Origin: JABCPO02 sp963546185
Lineage (GTDB): Bacteria; Bacillota; Clostridia; TANB77; CAG-508
DNA: 6,946 nt
Reading direction: 5' to 3'
Assembly: GCA_963546185.1 (NCBI GenBank)
Contig: CAUULU010000048.1
Coordinates: 1-6,946, forward strand
The stretch's first letter is position 1, and each line of letters begins with the position of its first letter. Below are positions 1 to 6,946 of the stretch, piece by piece. Below the pieces are notes generated by a model that did no database searches, was not told the origin of the DNA, and saw only the letters and a list, made by a program, of their open reading frames with translations. Both the position numbers and the translations under genes were made by a program.

Positions 1-3000
1 GCTGATAATATTGCTTTTTCTGCATAGTTTTCATCTGTTACTGACTTAGAAGTAAATCCCATAAAGCCTGTCTTAGTTTTCTTATGGTAAGAATAATTAA
101 TATCTTTTACTCCTGCTTGAGTAATATTTCCATCAGCTTTTATTTGTCCTTCTGTGTTCGTTTGAACATTACTTCCTAAAAGACTTATATTTTTACCACT
201 TGTAATGTTTACTTTATCACCTATTATATTAGAAGCTACATTACGAGTTGCGTAAGCTATTGATTCTTCTGAGCTTGATTTTCCAAATTTACCTTTATTT
301 GTTTCTTTGTGTGCATAGAATCTGCTATCAGTTGCTGATACTATATTTATATCTCCATCAGCTTTAATATTAGCTTCATTCTTTGCAACTATATTTGAAC
401 CTTTAATATCAATATCTTTTTTAGCTTCCATATTAATATTTTTAGCTTCTATATTACTTGCAATATTACTCTTATTATCAATAGTTGTATAGTTATCTGC
501 ACTACCATCATTGTAATATCTACTTTCTTCTAAAGTATCTATTTTTACATTTTTAGCCTTAATATCTAATTTTTCATCAGCTTTAATAGTTGCACCAGTA
601 TTTTGAATATTATTAACTACATCAAGTGTCACATTTTTAGCTTCTATACTTGCTAAATTTTCTCCAGTAGAGATAACATCAGCTTTGTAACCATTTGTTC
701 TTAATGTACTTAAATTAGAGATATTTTCAGCTGTAATTGTTAAATCCTCTTTAGCTTTAATATCTGCGCCTATATTATCTACTGAATTTTTTGCTGTAAT
801 ATTTACTGTATTTCCATCAATACTAGCTTTATTTGCACCAAGTATAGATTTATTTGTTAAATTATCTGTTGTAATAGTAATATTATTTGCAGATAAATTT
901 CCAGTATTTTGAATATCCTTAGCTGTAATTTCTAATTCTTGACCTGCTTCTATTGAAGCATTTTTGTCTTTTAATTTACTTAAAGTATTTCTTGTTAAAT
1001 ATACTTTTGGTACTAGAACTTTTTGTCCTTGAACTTCTTCTTCAACATACCATATTATATCTTTCTTTAACTTAGCAATTTGTTCTTTTGATAGCGCAAT
1101 TCCTACAGATAAATTTAAATCTGCTTGTTCAGAGGCTGCATTATCATAAAGTGCTTGCATTTGTTCTTTATCTGATTTATATCCACTTAAAAATCTTCTA
1201 CCTGTTCCTTCTAATATAGCCTTATTTATTAGTTTTGTTTCATAGAAAGAATCTCCTAAAAGTCTAATATTTCTATCAGGATTAAAACCGATTCTTTTAA
1301 AGAAATATTCTGAACCAAAAAATCTTGATTTATCAATAAAGTTAATATTAGTTTCTACTAAATATGAAAAGCCCGGTTTATTATCTATATTATTATTTAT
1401 TCTAAAAAGTCCTTTATCATTTTTAGGTAGATTAATATAGTCTTTAGTATCAATTTCTTCCTTAGGTTCTAAATTCTTTTTATTTAAAACAATTTCATCA
1501 ACATTTGTATTTTTTTTATCTATATCAACTTTATCTAAATTAATAGAATTTTTACCAACATTAGTTGAAGTAGCTTTTTGATTTTCAAAATTAACACTTA
1601 CATTTTCTTTTGTTTCTACTCCATTACCAACCTTAGTAGCTGTTATATTTATATTTCCACCAGCAGAGATTTTAGCATTATCTCCTGTTCCTACATAAGT
1701 TATTACTTTTCCTTTAACAAAAACATCTCCCTTATCCCAAGGAGAACCAACAAGAACCTTACCATCCATAACTAATTTATTTCTTATATCATAAGGATTA
1801 CTAGCATTTTCATGAAATTCATACCCTCTTATGAATTCAACATTTCTTTCTACTTCTATATCATAATTTTTATTTATTAATCTATTTGCTTGTATTGTAA
1901 TATCTTTATTAGCTAAGATATTTGATTCAAGGTTTTCTACATCATTTTTTGCTATTAAAGTTATATCTCCTGCTGCTTTAATAGTTGATTTTTTACTTTG
2001 GTAGTTACTTTCTATTTTATCAGTTTTATTTAGATAAACTCCATCAATATATTTTCCTTCTTGCCAAGTCCATTGTCCTTTTCTACCATCTGAAGTTGTG
2101 AACTCTTCTCCTTTTCTTTTATCAAAACGAACATAATCTTCTACTTTTTTTATCTCTGTATCGCTTGGAACAGAATATTTTCTAAAGTATTCTTTAATTA
2201 CTTCTATACTTAATTTATTATATTTATCAATATCAACTTTAGACATATCAATATTACTTTGGTTTCCAGGAACAGTTCCTACAACTTTATGGCTACCTGT
2301 AACTTCTGCAAGATTTTTTATGTCTTTTGCTTCTATTTTTATATTTTTTTCACTTTCAATATCTCCTACTTTATTTGTAAAAGTTCCTTCTTTTCCAGTG
2401 ATAGTAATATCTCCACTTGAATAGATATATGCTTTATCATTTAAGAATATATCCTTAAAAGCAACTTTCATATTATTAGTTGAATAAAGAAGTCCTTTAT
2501 TTGTAATAGAATTTACATCAAGAGTTAAATCATTATCTGAAATTATATGTTTATCATTTAATATATCTTTTGCCTCTATACTAAGTTTTCCTAATGAACT
2601 TATTACTCCTGTATTATTTATATTTCCAGTAGTTTTTAATTTATTATCTTTTCCTTCTCCAAATAATATATTACCTTCATTTTTTAGAGAATTTGCAGTA
2701 ATAGTTAAATTAGCTTCTGAACCTATTGCGCTATTTACACCATTATTTGATACTTCTTTAGCAACTATATCTAAATTAGCACTACTACTTATTTTATTGT
2801 TATTAACTAAGTTTCCAGTTAAATTAAGATTTATTTTTCCATCATTTTCTAAATTTCCATTATTTTCCAATGATTTTGCATTAATATTTAAAGTATCATT
2901 TGCAGTGTATTTACCATCTAAGCTTAAATCATTAGCAGTTGTTATATTTATATTTTTAATAGCTTGAATAGTACCATTATTATTTTTAATATCAGAAGTA

Positions 3001-3551
3001 TTGATATTAGTATTTAAAGAAGTTATTTTTCCATTTATATTATCTAAAAAATTTCCTATAGTAATATTTTGAGACATTAGAGTTTTTGAATTTTTTAAAT
3101 TATCTACATTTAAATTTCCACCAACTTCAATACTATTAGAGTTAGTTATATCCTTAGTCTTTAAATTTTCCTTTACAATTATATTTCCATCATTAGTAAT
3201 GGTAGTTACTTCAGTATTTTTAGCAACTAATTTATTAGAATTAGAAATTTTATCTGCGCTTATTTTTTCATTAGCAAATATACTATTAGTATTTGTAATA
3301 TTTTTAGCTACAGTTACATTATCACTTATTACACTACCACTATTTACTAAATTTTGGCTAGATATATTTTTAGCTGTTATACTACCTTTATTTATATTTT
3401 CAGTTGTTGTAAGGCTATTTGTTAAAACAGTTCCAGAATTATCTAAATTACTTGTTTTCATTGTAATAGCCTTTATATTTCCAACTGATGATATTTTATT
3501 TTGTACATCTAAAAATCCTGCATTTACATTTGCAGTATTCTTCTTATTATT
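1..3551 (-). CDS. TpsA exoprotein, continuation in a shifted frame, open at the left edge
   Basis: Reading minus-strand triplets in the frame whose codons occupy 3549-3551 down to 3-5 gives 1183 codons with no stop, so this is coding sequence. It continues the tpsA product in another frame. In order: remaining short-period repeats (to about 2985); classical 19-22-residue FHA-type repeats (about 2300-2985); a non-repetitive segment (about 1365-2290); a conserved CdiA/haemagglutinin block (996-1364); and FHA-2-type repeats to the edge. A TAA at 3552-3554 limits this frame upstream, so the break lies between 3524 and 3554. It has no start or signal peptide of its own. The first ATG (3461) has only a weak AAAGG eight bases upstream, so secretion from this piece alone is unlikely. 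Four Trp and no Cys codons were seen. The C-terminus, which would show toxin or adhesin identity, is beyond position 1. Confidence 0.92.
2..960 (-). repeat. FHA-2-type haemagglutinin repeats
   Basis: The left part of the second tpsA frame alternates short beta-helix strands (for example GQELEITAKDIQNTG and EDLTITAENISN) with bulkier units. Examples are SATDSRFYAHKETNKGKFG, then SNIIGDKVNITSGKNISLLGS, and KDINYSYHKKTKTGFMGFTS at the very edge. The order 'GS.v.a... I.A.GNI...A... Y..K....G' is characteristic of the haemagglutinin repeat family (Fil_haemagg_2). It runs off the window, so the number of units and what follows are unknown. Confidence 0.75.
996..1364 (-). other. Conserved CdiA/large-haemagglutinin block preceding FHA-2 repeats
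   Basis: In the second tpsA frame, YLVETN, FFGSEYFFKRIGFNPD, LLGDSFYETKLINKAI, GTGRRFLSGYKSDKEQ, VGIALSKEQIAKL, DIIWYVEEEV and VLVPKVYL appear in that order. From memory of the family, these correspond to the widely conserved stretch of CdiA and similar exoproteins containing ET.P.FT, SDY, RLGDGFYE, TGRRFL.GY, PGIALT.EQ, DIVWLV and VLVPQVYL. It marks the protein as a full-length CdiA/FhaB-class TpsA and not a small adhesin. Both toxic and purely adhesive members carry it, so it does not settle function. Confidence 0.8.
1365..2290 (-). other. Non-repetitive central segment of TpsA (position of the CdiA receptor-binding region)
   Basis: About 300 residues interrupt the repeats. The segment opens with a charged part (SKVDIDKYNK, then VIKEYFRKYSVPSDTEI), passes through GQWTWQEGKYIDG, returns briefly to repeat-like sequence (about 1860-2010), continues with RGYEFHENASNPYDIRNK and GSPWDKGDVFVKGK, and ends in a Lys/Asp/Asn-rich linker (about 1380-1600). 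Three of the four Trp residues seen in TpsA are here. In CdiA proteins the receptor-binding region lies between the two repeat blocks, so this placement suggests a target-contact or tip segment. That role is inferred from position only. Confidence 0.5.
2300..2984 (-). repeat. Classical FHA-type repeats (19-22 residues per unit)
   Basis: Within the second tpsA frame, units beginning NNG, NEG, NTG, NDK, NKG and the like recur at steps of 19, 22, 22, 19, 19 and 20 residues, with alternating hydrophobic positions such as ANLDIVAKEV and GKLSIEAKDI. This matches the 19-20-residue coils of the filamentous haemagglutinin family, and differs from the 16-17-residue units just before it in the protein. 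The role is structural: the shaft of the extended exoprotein. Confidence 0.75.
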
Positions 3552-4159
3552 TTATTTAAATTTTGGCTTGTTAATTTATTTTGTATTGTTATATTTCCAG
3601 TATTTTCAATAGAATTTGTATTTAATTCTAAACCTTCTATTATTCCTGAATTATTTAGATTATTTAGAATTTTTAAATTTCCATTTACAAAAATATTTTT
3701 TGAATTATTAATATTGTTTGATGATAAATTATTGCTTATTATTTCTCCTGAATTTGTTAATTCTTGAGTTGTAATAGTTTTTGAAGAAATATTTCCACTA
3801 TTAGATATATCTTTTGTTGAAATATTATCTGCAAGCATTTTTCCACTTGAATTTACTTTATTTTTTATATCTAAAGTTTTTCCTTGAACAGTAGATGTAT
3901 TTGTTAAATTTTGAGAACTTATTGTGTCTCCAACTAATAACTTTCCATTATTTGTTATTAACTCAGAATTTACATTATTTATTACTGTAATATTTCCTTT
4001 ATTATCTAAGTTATTTGTGCTTAAATTCTTAGTTGAAACTTCTCCTGAGTTTGTTAAATTTCCAGAAATAGTTATATCCTTATTTGTAGAAATTAAATTT
4101 GAACTATCTACATTACCACTTATTGTAATATTATTATTAGCTTGTATTTGTCCAGAGTT
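2985..4159 (-). repeat. Short-period (16-17 residue) beta-helix repeat block in TpsA
   Basis: About 22 degenerate units follow the pattern N-S/T/K/N-G, then roughly 14 residues ending in an Asn-Leu or Asn-Ile pair. In the first reading frame, unit starts fall at residues 303, 320, 339, 355, 372, 389, 405, 422, 438, 453, 472 and 488. Most steps are 16 or 17, with a few of 15 to 19. The same spacing resumes in the second frame. The pattern is clear in protein but heavily diverged in DNA. It precedes longer 19-22-residue repeats, and would form a right-handed beta-helix rod. Confidence 0.8.
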
Positions 4160-5065
4160 TGTTGTTTTTCCACTTTTAATATCAATTGTATTTTCAGCAA
4201 GTAATTTCTTACCTATTTCTGTTTCTGTTGAAGATATATTTATATTTCCCTTGGCTTGTGTATCTTTTAAATATACCTTACCCTTAGAAGATATTACAAC
4301 ATCTCCTTTTTCTGCATACATTGGAGCTTCTGTTTTTACTCCTACTCCATCTTCATTTACTATTATATTTATTCTTCCAGCATAAATTGAGCCTAGTGCT
4401 CTTGCATCTAGTGCATATTCTGGCTTATTTGATTTTCCTTGACTTCCAAGTTTTAAATTTACTTCTTCTCCACCATAAATTGGCGCTGAAAGTTCAGCTA
4501 CTCTTGCAACAAGTTCAGCTTTATTTATATTTCTTAAATCCAAACCTTTACCTGCTACTTCTATTGTTCCTTTTTCTGGATTTAATAGATTATTTCCACT
4601 TCCTGTTGTTAGGGTTACATTTCCAGTGTTGATAAAACCTGCACCATTAATATATATCCCATTAGGATTCGCTAAGATATAGTTAGCTTTTTTACCTGCA
4701 ATTTCTTGGTAACCTTCTATTCTACTTCTATTTACTCCACTTACTTCATTTATTATTGTTGAAGCTTCTCTTCCACCTTGTAAGTTAGGGTTATCTAGAA
4801 TTATCCCACCCAATTGTGTATTTGTCATATCTTTTGAATTGTTTAGAATAGCTCCTCTACCATCTACATTGTAATCTTTATATACATTATGAGAAGTTCC
4901 ATTATTATCTGGCGCCTCTATATTAACTAGTGGAACTCCATTAGCTGCTTTATCCACTTGTAGATTTTTACTTGCTCCATTATCTGGAACTATTCCATCA
5001 GCCAAACTAACTATATGTAAAAATAGCATAAATATTGCTATTACTCTTTTTAAACTTCCTTTCAT
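3524..5065 (-). CDS. TpsA exoprotein (filamentous haemagglutinin/CdiA-like), N-terminal part, ended early by a frameshift
   Basis: This reading frame (513 codons) is the start of a large secreted beta-helix protein, the cargo of the adjacent TpsB. Residues 1-22 are a signal peptide (K2, K6, R7, then a hydrophobic core). Residues about 30-260 are the TPS secretion domain: GVPLVNIEAP at 43-52, SHNVYKDYNV at 58-67, NPNL at 92-95 and NPNGI at 133-137 are the family signature, and ALGSIYAGRI at 223-232 is the usual closing block. From about 303 on come Asn/Ser-rich repeats. The start is firm: ATG 5065 has GGGAGGG three bases upstream. The last eight or so residues before TAA 3524-3526 are out of register with the repeats; the true protein continues in another frame from about 3551. 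As read, the product would keep the export signal but lose most of the filament. Either a real disruption or an assembly error is possible. No cysteine is present. Confidence 0.93.
   Translation of the reverse strand: MKGSLKRVIAIFMLFLHIVSLADGIVPDNGASKNLQVDKAANGVPLVNIEAPDNNGTSHNVYKDYNVDGRGAILNNSKDMTNTQLGGIILDNPNLQGGREASTIINEVSGVNRSRIEGYQEIAGKKANYILANPNGIYINGAGFINTGNVTLTTGSGNNLLNPEKGTIEVAGKGLDLRNINKAELVARVAELSAPIYGGEEVNLKLGSQGKSNKPEYALDARALGSIYAGRINIIVNEDGVGVKTEAPMYAEKGDVVISSKGKVYLKDTQAKGNINISSTETEIGKKLLAENTIDIKSGKTTNSGQIQANNNITISGNVDSSNLISTNKDITISGNLTNSGEVSTKNLSTNNLDNKGNITVINNVNSELITNNGKLLVGDTISSQNLTNTSTVQGKTLDIKNKVNSSGKMLADNISTKDISNSGNISSKTITTQELTNSGEIISNNLSSNNINNSKNIFVNGNLKILNNLNNSGIIEGLELNTNSIENTGNITIQNKLTSQNLNKIIRRILQM
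3540..3553 (-). other. Probable frameshift lesion in tpsA
   Basis: The two tpsA frames can only be joined between 3524 and 3554. Minus-strand bases 3553-3540 read AAAATAATAAGAAG. Removing these 14 bases joins AAT to AAT-ACT, restores the frame and gives a 17-residue repeat spacing on both sides, matching the neighbouring units. The simpler alternative is loss of one A from the four-A run at 3550-3553, which restores the frame but leaves about six extra residues (KNNKKN) between repeats. The low-complexity sequence makes either replication slippage or a sequencing error plausible. Confidence 0.7.
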
Positions 5066-5068
5066 TTT

Positions 5069-5075
5069 CCCTCCC
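5069..5075 (-). promoter_or_regulatory. Ribosome binding site of tpsA (GGGAGGG), adjoining the tpsB stop
   Basis: GGGAGGG fills the 10-nt gap between the tpsB TAG (5076-5078) and ATG 5065, three bases before the ATG. The tight spacing implies co-transcription and probable translational coupling of transporter and cargo. Confidence 0.85.
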
Positions 5076-6680
5076 CTAGAATCTATATGTTATACTTGTA
5101 TATGCTACTGGTCTATTATTTCTAAAATAGCTTGGTTTGTCTATTGGTTTTGCTAGTGAAAAACTTCCTTCAAACCCTTTAAAATATGCTTTTATTCCTA
5201 TTGCTACACCTTGAAGAGTTTCTACCTTATCTTCATTTACTTTATTATTAAAAACTCTACCATAGTCATAGGCTATATATGGTTCTAAAAATTGATTTCC
5301 TTTGTATCCTATCTCATTTCTAATATAGAATCCTTTATCTCCTTGTGTTGATTCATCTTTAAATCCTCTTACAGATGTATCATCACCTATTCCTATTTTT
5401 TCTTGTGAATACAAGATATCTTTTGAATATTGTCCTCCAACATTTACCTTATAGTAAAATTTATCTATTGGTCTATACCAAGATATATTTATATTATATT
5501 TTCTAAATTGTGCTTTAGGACTATATTCATTTCTATACCATTCTTCATTATCCTTGTTGGCTGCAAATCTTTCTAATCCAAAACTTACCCCAACATTTGT
5601 ACTTAATAGTCCTGATAATATTCTTCCTGTATATGTTGTATCCACAGTTAAAACAGATAATTTCCTTGAGCTAGAAACTAATCGCAAATCATCAATGTAA
5701 TTTTTAGAATCCTTTAAAGTTATTCTTGCACCTAAATCTATTTTATGATTTTCATTTCTATGTAACATTTTTCTTACAGCAAATGTTTGATTTTCTGTTT
5801 TTCCTGTTGCTCTATATTTTCTATTTTGAATATTAATTGTACGAAGATATTCTGAATTATCATAACTATATGAAAAAGTCCAATATTTAAAAGGAACAGA
5901 TACTCCAAAACTAAAATTTCTAGTATCTCTTTCTTTGTATTGCCTTTGCAACTTATTTTGATAAGAAAAATCTAAGCTTTCATTTAATCCAAATATATTA
6001 TGGGTATTTAAAAAATATCTAAGCCTATGTCTTGAAGTGTCAAACTGTCCTAAATCATTGTAGTTTACTCCAAAACTTACAGGTTTATTATTCCTTTTTA
6101 TATATATGTTACTGTATTCATTTTTATCACTGGCTTTAATATCCATCTTTGAATTATCGCCAAGATTATCAATTCCTTGATCTAAATCTCTAATATTTAA
6201 AATATTATTTTCTCTTTGAGGAAAAGTTATGAAAGTCTTAAACTTGTTTTCTTTATCATCATAAAAAACTTTATCTATTTTTCCTTCTAAAACAAAAAGA
6301 GATATATTACCATTATCAAAATCAGACTTCTCTGTATTAAGTCCAACTTTTGTAGTAACATATCCCCTCTCAATATATTTATTTTCTAACTCATTTATGA
6401 GTGCATAGATATCTCTATCTTTTCCTACATACCTTTTTAATAGTGCATCTATTTGAAAATCTTCAAAAATTGTATTCCCCTCTAAATTAATAGAATTTAC
6501 ATTTAATATTAAATTCTTTTGCTCATTATCTTTACTACTTTTAGGTACAGAAAAATCTTGACTTTTTATTAAATTATCAAAATCCTGCTGTTCTTGTCTT
6601 CTTTTTTCTATATCTATTTCATCTACTGCATAAGAAAAGGAAAAAGTTAATACAGATAATAGAAATATTTTTCTAAACAT
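5076..6680 (-). CDS. TpsB outer-membrane transporter of a two-partner secretion system (FhaC/ShlB/CdiB family)
   Basis: This 534-residue protein should form the outer-membrane pore that exports the TpsA encoded just downstream. Visible in order: a signal peptide (residues 1-18, MFRKIFLLSVLTFSFSYA); a charged linker or helix (about 23-45); a POTRA region (about 58-200) starting at LNVNSINLEGNTIF; and a beta-barrel with alternating aromatic and polar strands. VRGF at 437-440 is the conserved loop-6 motif of the TpsB/Omp85 family, followed by PYIAYDYGRVF near 467 and a terminal Phe typical of barrel proteins. The length fits the family. The frame also extends upstream to a TTG at 6746, but I chose ATG 6680: it has GGAGGA nine bases upstream and begins a proper signal peptide, and the TTG is part of a promoter -35 box. 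It ends in TAG, 10 nt before tpsA. Whether it is closer to CdiB or FhaC cannot be judged here. Confidence 0.95.
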   Translation of the reverse strand: MFRKIFLLSVLTFSFSYAVDEIDIEKRRQEQQDFDNLIKSQDFSVPKSSKDNEQKNLILNVNSINLEGNTIFEDFQIDALLKRYVGKDRDIYALINELENKYIERGYVTTKVGLNTEKSDFDNGNISLFVLEGKIDKVFYDDKENKFKTFITFPQRENNILNIRDLDQGIDNLGDNSKMDIKASDKNEYSNIYIKRNNKPVSFGVNYNDLGQFDTSRHRLRYFLNTHNIFGLNESLDFSYQNKLQRQYKERDTRNFSFGVSVPFKYWTFSYSYDNSEYLRTINIQNRKYRATGKTENQTFAVRKMLHRNENHKIDLGARITLKDSKNYIDDLRLVSSSRKLSVLTVDTTYTGRILSGLLSTNVGVSFGLERFAANKDNEEWYRNEYSPKAQFRKYNINISWYRPIDKFYYKVNVGGQYSKDILYSQEKIGIGDDTSVRGFKDESTQGDKGFYIRNEIGYKGNQFLEPYIAYDYGRVFNNKVNEDKVETLQGVAIGIKAYFKGFEGSFSLAKPIDKPSYFRNNRPVAYTSITYRF

Positions 6681-6688
6681 TACTAAGT

Positions 6689-6694
6689 TCCTCC
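6689..6694 (-). promoter_or_regulatory. Ribosome binding site of tpsB (GGAGGA)
   Basis: GGAGGA lies with nine bases between its GGAGG core and ATG 6680. It decides the start of tpsB: the longer frame to TTG 6746 would place this site inside the coding region and would put a charged extension ahead of the signal peptide. Confidence 0.85.
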
Positions 6695-6717
6695 ATTTTT
6701 TATTTACATATTTTGTT

Positions 6718-6746
6718 ATTATATTATTTTTTCCTTTTATTGTCAA
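6718..6746 (-). promoter_or_regulatory. Consensus sigma-70 promoter for the tpsB-tpsA operon
   Basis: Reading the minus strand, TTGACA at 6746-6741 is followed by exactly 17 bases and then TATAAT at 6723-6718, both perfect matches to the housekeeping consensus. Transcription would begin near 6711, leaving a leader of about 30 nt before ATG 6680. A/T tracts upstream could act as an UP element. No operator-like inverted repeat was recognised next to it, so strong constitutive transcription is the simplest reading. Confidence 0.8.
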
Positions 6747-6946
6747 TAAAGAATTTTCAAATACTACATAATTTTTTAATAATTTTTATTATTTTTTACA
6801 TAGTAAAATTTAAAAAAATTTTGGAAAAAACAGATAAATATAACTTTACACTTTTATATTAATTTTTAAACTAATAAAGTTAAGAAAAAAATTATAATAG
6901 CAAGTCTATAAAATATGTTATAATAAATTGAAAAAAATTTTGAGGG
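6747..6946. other. AT-rich intergenic region upstream of the operon
   Basis: About 200 bp of A/T-rich DNA with no plausible coding frame. On the plus strand, TATAAT-like hexamers occur at 6893-6898 and 6919-6924 without convincing -35 partners, and GAGGG at 6942-6946 resembles a ribosome binding site. A divergent gene may therefore begin just past the right edge; this is a weak inference in such AT-rich sequence. Confidence 0.4.

Noticed and set aside
1578..1775. Plus-strand 65-codon open frame.
   Set aside because: It is antisense to the continuous tpsA frame, of low complexity and without a recognisable domain.
3524..3554. Transcriptional slippage on an A run as a way to express full-length TpsA.
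   Set aside because: The longest A run in the window where the frames can join is four bases (3550-3553), too short for efficient polymerase slippage.
3557..3563. A canonical A-AAT-TTA slippery heptamer, in frame, just before the tpsA frame break, suggesting programmed -1 frameshifting.
   Set aside because: After a -1 slip here the new frame reads AAA TTT AAA and then TAA at 3554-3552, so the ribosome would stop and never reach the downstream frame. No other convincing slip site lies between 3554 and 3524.
2985..4159. Regularly spaced short repeats considered as a CRISPR array.
   Set aside because: The periodicity (about 50 bp) is degenerate at the DNA level and follows codon frame; the units encode a beta-helix protein and lack identical direct repeats.
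3199..4632. Plus-strand open frames at 3199-3612, 3924-4385 and 4321-4632 with hydrophobic, membrane-like translations.
   Set aside because: They lie antisense to tpsA, and their Leu/Phe/Ile richness is what the complement of Asn/Lys/Glu-rich repeat codons produces. No ribosome binding sites or family features were seen.
6778..6798. AATAAT-TTTT-ATTATT inverted repeat followed by a T run, resembling a terminator.
   Set aside because: The stem is six A/T pairs with no G or C, expected by chance in this AT-rich intergenic region and too weak for an intrinsic terminator.

Overview
The window is very AT-rich and encodes, entirely on the minus strand, a two-partner secretion (type Vb) pair: an outer-membrane TpsB transporter followed immediately by a very large TpsA exoprotein. 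An outer membrane is required, and the DNA is very AT-rich with Arg codons almost all AGA and strong GGAGG-type ribosome binding sites. This points to a fusobacterium-like diderm (Fusobacterium or a relative). The genus is inferred from composition and protein style, not from a database match.

Right to left, in the direction of transcription: 6747-6946 is AT-rich intergenic DNA. A perfect-consensus sigma-70 promoter (TTGACA, 17 bp, TATAAT) lies at 6718-6746. The tpsB gene (5076-6680) starts at an ATG behind a GGAGGA site and has a signal peptide, POTRA region and barrel with a VRGF motif. After 10 nt comes tpsA (ATG at 5065), with a signal peptide, a TPS secretion domain carrying NPNL and NPNGI motifs, and a long beta-helix.

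The tpsA reading frame breaks at 3524-3554. The first frame ends at TAA 3524-3526 after 513 codons. A second frame of 1183 codons, free of stops, runs from 3551 off the left edge and continues the same protein without loss of repeat pattern. It carries the rest of the short-period repeats, classical FHA-type repeats, a non-repetitive central segment, a conserved block typical of CdiA/large haemagglutinins (996-1364), and FHA-2-type repeats to the edge. The C-terminus, which would show whether this is a contact-dependent toxin or an adhesin, lies outside the window.

If the frame were intact, TpsB would export TpsA through its POTRA domains and barrel, with the TPS domain as the address and the beta-helix as the filament. 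As read here, only the first ~505 residues would be made: the TPS domain plus about half of the first repeat block. Both proteins lack cysteine in all sequence read, as is common for exported proteins of this class. No RNA genes, CRISPR arrays or insertion sequences were seen.
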